DNA of 64,000 nt. Origin: Micromussa lordhowensis (Eukaryota > Cnidaria > Anthozoa > Scleractinia > Lobophylliidae). Shown piece by piece: positions 55,915-64,000 of this stretch. The translations under genes were made by a program, and so were the position numbers. The stretch is taken from positions 28,139,452 to 28,203,451 of the forward strand of contig OZ026603.1 of NCBI GenBank assembly GCA_964020085.1. The letters are read 5' to 3'. Position 1 is the first letter of the stretch, and each line of letters opens with the position of its first letter. The notes below the pieces were generated by a model, which was not told the origin of the DNA, made no database searches, and was given only the letters and a program-made list of their open reading frames with translations.

Positions 55915-56098
55915 ATAGTTCCAGAAAATATCCATACCTCCCCCACAGAAGGGATTTGAAACCCGCTCTTCATCCCTCTGGAAATACCAGTTAAGCTTCA
56001 AATATTTGCTTAAATGTTTTGGTTTTATAGAACCCCCCACCCCTCCCCAGGAAATTCCAAACCCTTCTGTGTGTGAGTGGATATTCTGTGGAACGACA
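55915..56098. mobile_element. MITE with imperfect TIRs
   Basis: GTTCCAGAAAATATCCA near 55918 is inverted by TGGATATTCTGTGGAAC near 56077. Inner arms (ACAGAAGGGATTTG / AAACCCTTCTGTG) also pair. Confidence 0.7.
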
Positions 56099-56962
56099 CA
56101 TTGCAAGTTATAGCTTCAAACAACATTTACTTACAATAAATCTGGCTCCCCTTGTATTTATGTCTCTTGATCATTTCATTCTTACCATTTCATATTTAAT
56201 ATTAATCTCAGTGAATATTGTACTGATAGAACATTATAAATCAGACACAATATTCAGAATTTGAATGAATATTTCACTTTTTATCGGCAAGTTCAATAAA
56301 CTCTGTTTTGCTTTTAAGATGCCTCTTTGACCAGCACACAAAGAAAGTCATGTCTCATGGCACAAGGCATAGTAGTGGACTTTTCAGTCAGGCTAGTGTA
56401 TTCTATCGTTTGCTTGCACAATGGGCAAGAAGAAATGTTAAGTAAGAGATAAGTGAAAAACTATGGAATACTTTGAGAGCTAGTAAGAATGAATTTCGGG
56501 CTAGTATATCATAGTTACAGCTTGCCTGATAGGCAAGCATGAAAATTGGTTTACTTAGCACCCTGTTGATAATAGGGAGTTTAAGAAAATCATGACAGCA
56601 ATGGGAACGTCACTAAACAAAAGGTTTAATGAGAAGAACAATGGTTCAGCATTGCGCGTTATAATTCTTGGTACATTTCTTTGCTGTCCTCTGTAAACAC
56701 AACAACATGAAATGACCAAATTCTGCGTTGACTGGAGAACGAGAACCACAACGAATAATTTTTTTAAATTTTTATTCACATTTATTGTTGTGACTCAGAA
56801 TCAGTTGCATGATTGTTTCAATAGTGATAAACAAAACAAAAGACTCTTGAGCACCACAAGGTTGGTAGGTAAAATATAAAATCATTTTTTAATTGACGTT
56901 GTCCTTGTTGACCTCCTCGGAGTTGCCATCGTGTTTACTTTAACTCCCTATTGACTCAATCA

Positions 56963-57119
56963 AGGCCTCCTTGGGCAAGAACTTCATGCTAGCCCACATA
57001 TAGAGCATTTTCCCATATTGTCTTAACCATATATACCCATATATGGGTATGTCCTATCCATATATGGATATGTGGGCTAGCATGAAGTTCTGACCCAAAT
57101 GTGGACCAAGGAGGACCTG
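56963..57119. mobile_element. Foldback element
   Basis: The left part GGCCTCCTTGG...GAACTTCATGCTAGCCCACAT pairs with ATGTGGGCTAGCATGAAGTTC...CCAAGGAGGACC. The centre is rich in CCATATATGG palindromes. Confidence 0.75.
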
Positions 57120-57844
57120 GTTACAGATGAATCATAATAAGTGACAATATGCCAAATCTACCCAAATGTAGATGCAATTTGGAATTACAGTGAATTAGTT
57201 CAGATTGGCATGACCTATAACACAACATTTTGAGACCTGGACCAAATACTTTGCGTACATCTAATCATATTATATTATTACTTCAGTCTGTGCTATGTGT
57301 AACTTAGTGAATTGTTGAGTTCTTTAAGCACAAAGTAATTTCTTCTAAACCACAGGAAAAGTGCATACATTCCCAGAGAAGCAAGAAGCACAACCAAGTG
57401 ACTTCTGCACTTCTTATAATACATGTTCTTAAATTCCCAAGTGCTCAATAAATAACTCAACAAATTCAGAACTAATAATTTTCTTGTCTAAAATAATTCA
57501 GGGATTGGGAACACTCAAACTCATGGCATAACCCATGCACAATATATTGCTAAATAAATATTACATGAACATGGATAAGCCATATGCTTTTATTCTTAGT
57601 GGTAAATCTGTATCGGGAAAAGAAATAAACTTTCAAACTTTTTGTAGAATCTCCCAATTTTTTTCATGGGTCTCGTAATTTCCCTTTATCAGTGGTTTGT
57701 ATTAGTGTCCTGTTACTGGAGATGTCCACCTAGAGGAGGCTTCCCTTTGCAAAGGTTCAATTGTATAATGAAGTCTACTTGACCAATCAAAATCAGTGTA
57801 CACACTGTAAATTGTGCACACTTTTACAAGCCTTCCCTTCTTGA
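57120..57844. other. RAB33-like 3' flank
   Basis: No gene is seen. TTTATT at about 57592 could be the minus-strand polyadenylation signal about 250 bp past the stop. Confidence 0.4.
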
Positions 57845-60800
57845 TCACGAGGATTTGCAACAATTCTTCTTCTGATGTCCTGTTTCATTCTTGAGTTTAA
57901 TTTTCTTCTGGGAATTTCTGAATTTTCCTGATTTAGTTCTTGACTTGGTGCTTTCGACTGATGATTCCAGAGACGTGTAACGTGGAAGTCGATCCATAAA
58001 ACATTTTGACCGTACAAGTTTAAGAGAAAGTGTTATAAAAATGGATTCAATTGTCTCCAGTTCTTCGTCGTTTTTGGTTGAAATTTCCCACATAGGCATG
58101 CTGTGGAGATCTGCAAATTTTCTTGCTTGATTCGAGCTAACTATTCTCTCATGAATGAGGTCACACTTGTTCCCAATCATAAGTTTTGGGACTTCGACTC
58201 CATCACAATCAGTCAGACCATAGTGGTCATATTCATCAAGCCATGTTGCCAATGACTTGAATGAGCTCTCTCTCGTGATATCATACATGAAGATCACGGC
58301 ACTCACGTTCCTGTAATAATGAACCACCATGCTTTTACGAAATCTCTCTTGACCGGCTGTATCCCAGATTTGTAACTATAACAGATCAAATAGGAAACAA
58401 TTAATATAAATATAATAATGCACTTTAAAATAATAATAATGCACTTTAAATTTTGTTAGAGTAGTTTGTTTTCAATAGGCCATTTCCGAGTTACCTTGTG
58501 CCTTGGACTGTTTCAAAATGAGACCTTGTACAAAACTTTTCATATGAAAATTAACAAATTGACGTCAGTTTTTCATGCGTCTGTCCTGTTATTGATCATA
58601 AAATTCGTCATCACATTGTCAAAGTAGCTGTGGATCCACAAGGCGATAGCCAAGTGGATCCGCAGACTACTTTGACAATGTGATGATGAAATTCATTGTC
58701 AATAACAGGACAGACTCATTAAAAACTGACATCAATTTGTTTTTTACGATAACAAATTGTCGAATTGCCCGCTCCTGCTTGCTGACGCGTCGCACGAATT
58801 TCAAATTCATGTGTCTGTCCACATATTGACGATAAAAAATAGCCAATGAGTGCGTGAGAATTTCTGCAGTTATCGTAAAAAGAGTGATTTGCATGAAAAA
58901 GAATGTGCGTGTGGATCACATATTTCCATGTGAATGGTTTCACACGAAGACTCTTGGACATAGCCTATGGAATGTTGTGAAACCAAAACCAATTTATCAA
59001 CCAACCATTTATCAGTGCTTCCCAATTAGACTGTTGGGGAATATCTACGATCACACTCAAGCTGGACTGTATTCTTTTGTTTGTTCCCACAAATTTTATT
59101 TCACAACCTACAAGTTCACTCTAGGACAACATTCTAGGGTCATTCCACAGTATTCTGCTGTTGCGGAGATTACATTCAGAGACTTTCATTATGATATATG
59201 AAAATTAATACTTTTAGAAATTTGCACACAGATCCTATCACTGTCACTATCAAAACTTGCATCAAGGAAGCTTCATTTGAATGGTCACTCACAAAAGGAA
59301 TTTTAAAAATGTTGCAGAAACTACATTTTGCCAATGGAAAGCAAATATTGCATAGCTCTAATGATGAGGGCAGTTTGAATCAGCTGTTTTTTAAACCAAA
59401 GGACCAGTAGTAGAGTCCACCATCATGATGAGACCTTGCAAAACATTTCAGCTTTACTTTTTTCTCCTTAACAAAAGAGTTAATTTGTAGTCTCCACCAC
59501 AGCTATTTCATGATTTGTTATAGTAAATTGTAATTTATGAAGCAATGCCGACTTGTCAATGCGCAGCATCATTTGAAAGGTCAAGGTGAGACTCTGTTAA
59601 AGCAATAATAGAGCACTTTTTTGTGTTTATATAGCCTCATCTAAACACGAGGAGGGTTGGGAGGATTCTCAAAAGTTTTGCAAACCCTAGACTACATCTC
59701 TGCATAACTTTCGTGAATTCTCCCAACCCTCCTTGTGTTTAAATGAGGCTATGTAAACACGGAAAAAATGCTCTATTGCTTTTATAAAATAATTCTCAAA
59801 AATATGTGCGAATCTAAAACATCACAACCATGTTAACATACTCTCATCTAAACACACCTATCGATCAATGAGAGCGTGCATATAGTGGCTCAGTTATTTA
59901 TAAACTACATTACAAAACATAACTGAGGACCTTTTAACTGATATCCAGGGACAAAATACTGTGGAATGACCCTCTAGCATCTCCCCACTTAAAACTATCC
60001 CTTATCTTAAGTATATGACCTTCTGACATTTTGTCATGTAAAGCATGCATAAAACAATGCCTGTATTACAATCCTGTAAGTTACAGTGTTTAAGACTATA
60101 ATTTATAAGATTACATTCATTCATCAGTAGTAACATGTCGATCAACACCACTTGATTTCCCCTTACGTGTTTACAATAAATAACTTAAATCTCATGCAAA
60201 CATAAAAAAGGACCAGGATGTGCTTGTTGCGTTACACAATAATTTCACAACATAGACTACTCAGTCAATCTCAAACCATTATCCATAGAAACACCTACAG
60301 TTGTAAACCAAAGTAATATTGTCTGATTACTTTCGATTGAAAACCGATCTAAATTCCATACTGGTTATAAAAGTTAGTATGGTATAGAAACCGTATTAGT
60401 GTTTCGTGTTGAAAATTAACGCTCACCCGCTCACCGATACAAGTGTAAAAAACGTTGGACTACAAAACATCAATCGTTCACCCGTTTAGCATGGACAATT
60501 TTCAATTTTTGGTAAATTATTTAAGCTTAATTAGATATTGATAACAGTCTCCTGTTTAGTTACCATTTTGACAAGAATATCTCTGAACAAAAACATACTG
60601 GTCAGTGCTTTCTAATGCCTTTTTTATCTTCTGAGATGCTGGTTACACGTCTATAAAGTGATAATGCTGATCTCTATTTAAGTCGGCGGTAATATTATTT
60701 GTGCACGAGAATTGAAGATTTCCTTGCTAAAAAATTATTCTCACAAGATTCCACTTGAAATAGAAACTGCTTTGAAAATTTAAGTGTTTCCATTGTAGAT

Positions 60801-62491
60801 TTTGTAATTTTTCATTGAAGGAAAAATAAGTCAGTCTTCCATGTGCTGACTAGTTGTTTACTCCAGTTTCTCGATTCTAGGGATATATGCGAATTCGGTA
60901 ACACCAGTTGCTCGGGTAGCTTCAGAAATGTCAAAAATTTCCAAGGAGTGTCACAAGTTGTAGATAAAAATGAGAATAAAATAGTAAAATTGGTCCTCAA
61001 TTCTAAGGAATCGTCTTGTAATTGGACCAGGACAAAAAAGCTCAACAAGAAATGGAAAGCTTACTCTATTCACAGACCCTACACTTTGACTTAAGTTCGT
61101 GGAGATTGTAAGCTTTAGCAAAATATCAACCTGGTGCGTTGGATATGAACAGGCCAAAACACAAGGGGTGGGGCTCATGCACTCAAAGAAAAATACCTCA
61201 TAGCAAAAAATAAATTTCTGTAGACAATCTATGGCAAGCTGGGCCTCTGTGATCGACTACAAGATACCGGAAATACCCATGGTTTGTGAATCATTGAGGA
61301 GATATTTTTGCGGGGAAGGGAGACATCTTTCTGGGTGAGTGAAACTTAAACCAGGCAAATGGAGTTTGAGAGTCCTTCACCTGAATAGTAGCGAGTGCTG
61401 TCAAAATATAGTTTCCAACACTGGTGTTTACAAGTTTCTCATCTCACACATACCAGGCAGGTGTAAATGCAAACCATTCAACCTGCAGGGTTTGGGAGGT
61501 CAAACAAGTCATTGAAAATCAGCTGGCAAATCTTTTTCCTGAGCATGCCATGAACTACCTAGGAATTTTGGTCAGGATAGGGGGGGGGGGGGGGGTGGGC
61601 TTATAATCCTGATTTTACAAGAACTCCTTCAAGCTAACAAAATATAATCTAATTTTATACAAGTTCATCAAATATAAATTTCAACAGGCCAATTTATTTT
61701 TTGCTCTTTAATTATTACAAGCAATGCCCTTCAGGTACAACTACATCCCTATTAGTACTATGAGGGAGTCCTTCCCCCATGCCTCGTCATAGTCAACAAA
61801 AAATGTTCCAAAGCCTTATCAATTGGACACGAAAACAACAATGAGGACAGACTGTGTGCATACATCAATCTGGTTATGGTTATATGCATGTCAATTACCA
61901 ACCAGATACCTATTGGCTGTAAAAACAAAGGGTTCTTTTGTTTGACTTTTGACTGGTAGGACCATTTTCTCAGCCAATATTTTCTTTAAATGAGCATCAA
62001 TATATTTTTTTTTAGAAACCGGGGCTATTAGCGTCTTTATTTTTCTGAATCTCTCTGTTTACATTTACCATAAAACCCTTCGCAGAACAACCCAAAACAA
62101 AACAGGACATGTTACATAACGTTAAATAAATAAAATGTCACAGAAATTTTTTTACATCAACACAGCCATTAACATCCATTTAAATTCACAATCATGCAGT
62201 TATCATAACAACATCTAACCGAGGAAATTACAGCAGTGGTACACCAAACCGCTAAGCGCAAGCTTAAATAAAAACAAATAAGCTTACCCGAATGTTTGCA
62301 CCATTCAACTCGAGTTTTCTTTCCCAGAAATCGACACCGATGGTAGCTTCTGTCCTCTCGGGGAACTTTCCTGTCGCAAATCTATGAGCAAGGCAAGTCT
62401 TTCCCACGCCGCTGTCGCCAATTATTATGATCTTAAATACTTGCTCCGGAGTCTCACGTTCGCCGTCTTCGTCCACTTTGTCGTAAAACAT
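57845..62491 (-). CDS. RAB33B: RAB33-like small GTPase, two exons
   Basis: The exons are 62288-62491 (68 codons) and 57845-58375 (176 codons plus stop), phase 0, 244 aa (human RAB33A/B 237/229). Motifs: [24 protein letters not shown] (switch I, RAB33-type); [21 protein letters not shown] (switch II, very close to RAB33); NKCD; and STK where most Rabs have SAK. The tail is long, basic and ends CCKSS, a CCXXX-type prenylation site. RAB33B acts at the medial Golgi and binds ATG16L1 in autophagosome formation. The start MFYDKVDED was chosen over an upstream in-frame ATG at 62545 because the family starts near here. Confidence 0.88.
58477..58715. mobile_element. Foldback repeat in RAB33-like intron
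   Basis: 58477 begins with GGCCATTTCCGAGTTACC, the end of the element at 12526-12700. A near-perfect inverted repeat at 58578-58715 (GTCTGTCCTGTTATTGA... and its complement around TGGATCCACA) follows. The inverted material may continue to about 58975. Confidence 0.7.
59598..59786. mobile_element. MITE in RAB33-like intron
   Basis: AAAGCAATAATAGAGCA pairs with TGCTCTATTGCTTTTA, and inner arms GTGTTTATATAGCCTCAT / ATGAGGCTATGTAAACAC and GAGGGTTGGGA / TCCCAACCCTC pair. Confidence 0.82.
59800..62280. other. RAB33-like intron, no further feature
   Basis: AT-rich with one G-run at 61580-61596. ORFs at 60812-61178 and 61424-61606 have no recognisable family features. Confidence 0.45.
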
Positions 62492-63120
62492 GGTAAAATT
62501 GATTCTATACAACAGACAAGAGGACCAATGGAGGAGAACTTGCACGAATGAAGTCGAAGTCTACAGTTCGGAGTCATGTCACGCGCAAATTTGCGCGCCC
62601 ATCACGGATTCCTGACGTAAGATGGCTAAATTTCCCATCAAATGGAATAACAATTGACTTTAAAATGTCATTGACAGGAAAGGAAGCTGGGAAAAATTCA
62701 AATCAATCGCGACATTCGTATCAACCGTATGTATATATCTTGGAAGCTCAGACGCGAATAATTCTTCTCGAATGTTGCTATCTATTATTTGCCAAATATG
62801 GGGGACTAACCGCAGGTTGCAACACTTGAGGGCTCACAAATCGTTTGGGCTTGAGTGGGCTTGGAGCGTCTCGTGGTCGTACGTGGTCCTCGTGAGGTCC
62901 GCGTGAGCGAAGTCATTAACCGGCAATTATGCATACAAGCCATTTTCTGTTGGGTGCGACCTCCTTGGGCGCCAAATTTGGGGTGGGGGGGGGGGGGAGG
63001 CATGGTTCTAGGCGTTCCTAGCGGAGAGCGCGGAAACAGGAGATGAGAACCTTGGTCGTAAATAATTTTTAAGAATTGGACTACGAGCCTGACTTTTCTA
63101 TGTATGAGGGTGAGTAGTCT
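62492..63120. promoter_or_regulatory. RAB33-like upstream region
   Basis: It contains the palindrome GCGCAAATTTGCGC at about 62583, followed by GCCC, roughly 100 bp upstream of the start codon. Otherwise no gene. A G-run occurs at 62983-62998. Confidence 0.35.
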
Positions 63121-63126
63121 AAATGC

Positions 63127-63955
63127 TTAAGGTGGGGGTTTACCTGAATTAAAGTGAAATTTGAGGAAGTTTAAAGAGAGATTGAAAGGGGGAGAAAAGG
63201 TTATGGAACACCACCAGACAGTTGCCCGACCCCACAATGGCACTCGGGTTGTTAGGCAACTGTTTGGTGTGTATCTATCAATTTTTAACTTCAAACTCTA
63301 ATTTTAAAACAACACCAAATCTTCAAAATTTCCTATTTCCATAAATTTTACTAATCCTTTGAGAAAAACTATCTGTCTCCAAATAAACCTAAAAATCACC
63401 CAAAAATTTACAAAACGGCGCAAAACATAGATGTGTGTAATGAGTGAACAGATTCTTGATTGCTTGAAACGTAAACGAGATATTTGCATTAAGAACATAA
63501 TACCAAGCCAAAATACGGCTTTCAGGTGGACCCCCGCCAAAGGCGGGGGTACACGTGAATTTAAGTGAAATTTTGGTAAGTTTAAAGAGAGGTTGAAAGG
63601 GGAAAAAAAGGGTTATGGAACACCACCAGACAGTTGCCTGACCGCACAATGGCACCCCAGGTTGTTGGGCAACTGTTTGGAGTGTATGAACCAATTTTTA
63701 ATTTCAAACTCTAATTTTAAAACAACACCAAATCTTCAAAATTTCCTATTTCCATCAATTTTACTAATCCTTTAAGAAAAACTATTTCTCTCCAAATATA
63801 CCTAAAAATCACCAAAAAATTTACAAAACAACCCAAAACATAGATATGTGAAATGAGCAAAGAGATTCTTGATTGCTTGAAACGTCAACGAGATATTTGC
63901 ATAAAAAACATACTACCCAGCCAAAATACGGCTTTCATGTGTACCCCCGCCTTAA
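63127..63955. mobile_element. Tandem pair of TTAA-flanked elements
   Basis: Two ~410-bp copies (about 63127-63540 and 63541-63955) share TTATGGAACACCACCAGACAG, CAGACAGTTGCC and TTGATTGCTTGAAACGT. The outer ends are TTAAGGTGGGGGT and ACCCCCGCCTTAA. The junction ACCCCCGCC/AAAGGCGGGGGT shows two TIR elements end to end. No transposase is encoded. The copies are about 90% alike by eye. Confidence 0.82.
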
Positions 63956-64000
63956 GAGGAAGTTTTTAAGGTCATTCAAGCTGTAGCTACCGTCAAGCTA

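Noticed and set aside
58854..59201. 115-aa plus-strand ORF
   Set aside because: It begins in foldback repeat sequence and has no recognisable motif.
1..64000. CRISPR arrays, bacterial operons or phage genes
   Set aside because: None present; spliced genes and transposon types show a metazoan nuclear genome.

Overview
This is a window of animal nuclear DNA, AT-rich and full of introns and transposons. The mix suggests a cnidarian, most likely a stony coral: intron-rich metazoan genes, intronless tandem NAT genes, a Penelope-like element, tRNA-derived SINEs, several LINE 3' ends and many foldback or TIR-type nonautonomous DNA elements. The species cannot be fixed from the sequence alone.

Layout. 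1-6250: no intact gene; a TIR element, a ~160-bp tandem array and two adjacent Mutator-type elements with 9-bp target duplications. 6399-13789: two tandem intronless arylamine N-acetyltransferase genes (+), separated by 5.5 kb of nested repeats. 13790-17500: a perfect 429-bp palindrome, SINEs and a Penelope-like 3' end. 18031-25319: a two-exon DRAM2-like gene (-) whose 6.5-kb intron holds a LINE split by a TIR element and a complete hAT-type element with 5-bp target duplications. 25875-42439: a 28-exon DDX11/CHL1 DNA helicase (+), head-to-head with the DRAM gene across about 555 bp; intron 21 contains an apparently complete 7SL (SRP) RNA gene. 43626-49820: a four-exon DDIAS-like gene (-), convergent with DDX11. 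52076-54597: a two-exon RAB30-like GTPase (-). 57845-62491: a two-exon RAB33-like GTPase (-). 62500-64000: RAB33 upstream region and a tandem pair of TTAA-flanked elements.

Exon structures were worked out by hand from splice signals, and reading phases agree at every junction of the DDX11, DDIAS, DRAM and Rab models. There is no operon-like logic. Three of the genes (DRAM, DDX11, DDIAS) belong to families linked to the DNA damage response, and the two Rabs belong to Golgi/autophagy-associated families. The DDIAS-RAB30 neighbourhood appears to match that on human chromosome 11q14. The most notable observations are the 7SL gene inside DDX11, the patchy near-identity of the two NAT genes, the perfect palindrome, the well-preserved transposon insertions with recognisable target duplications, and repeated SPELFS-like and acidic motifs in the DDIAS protein.
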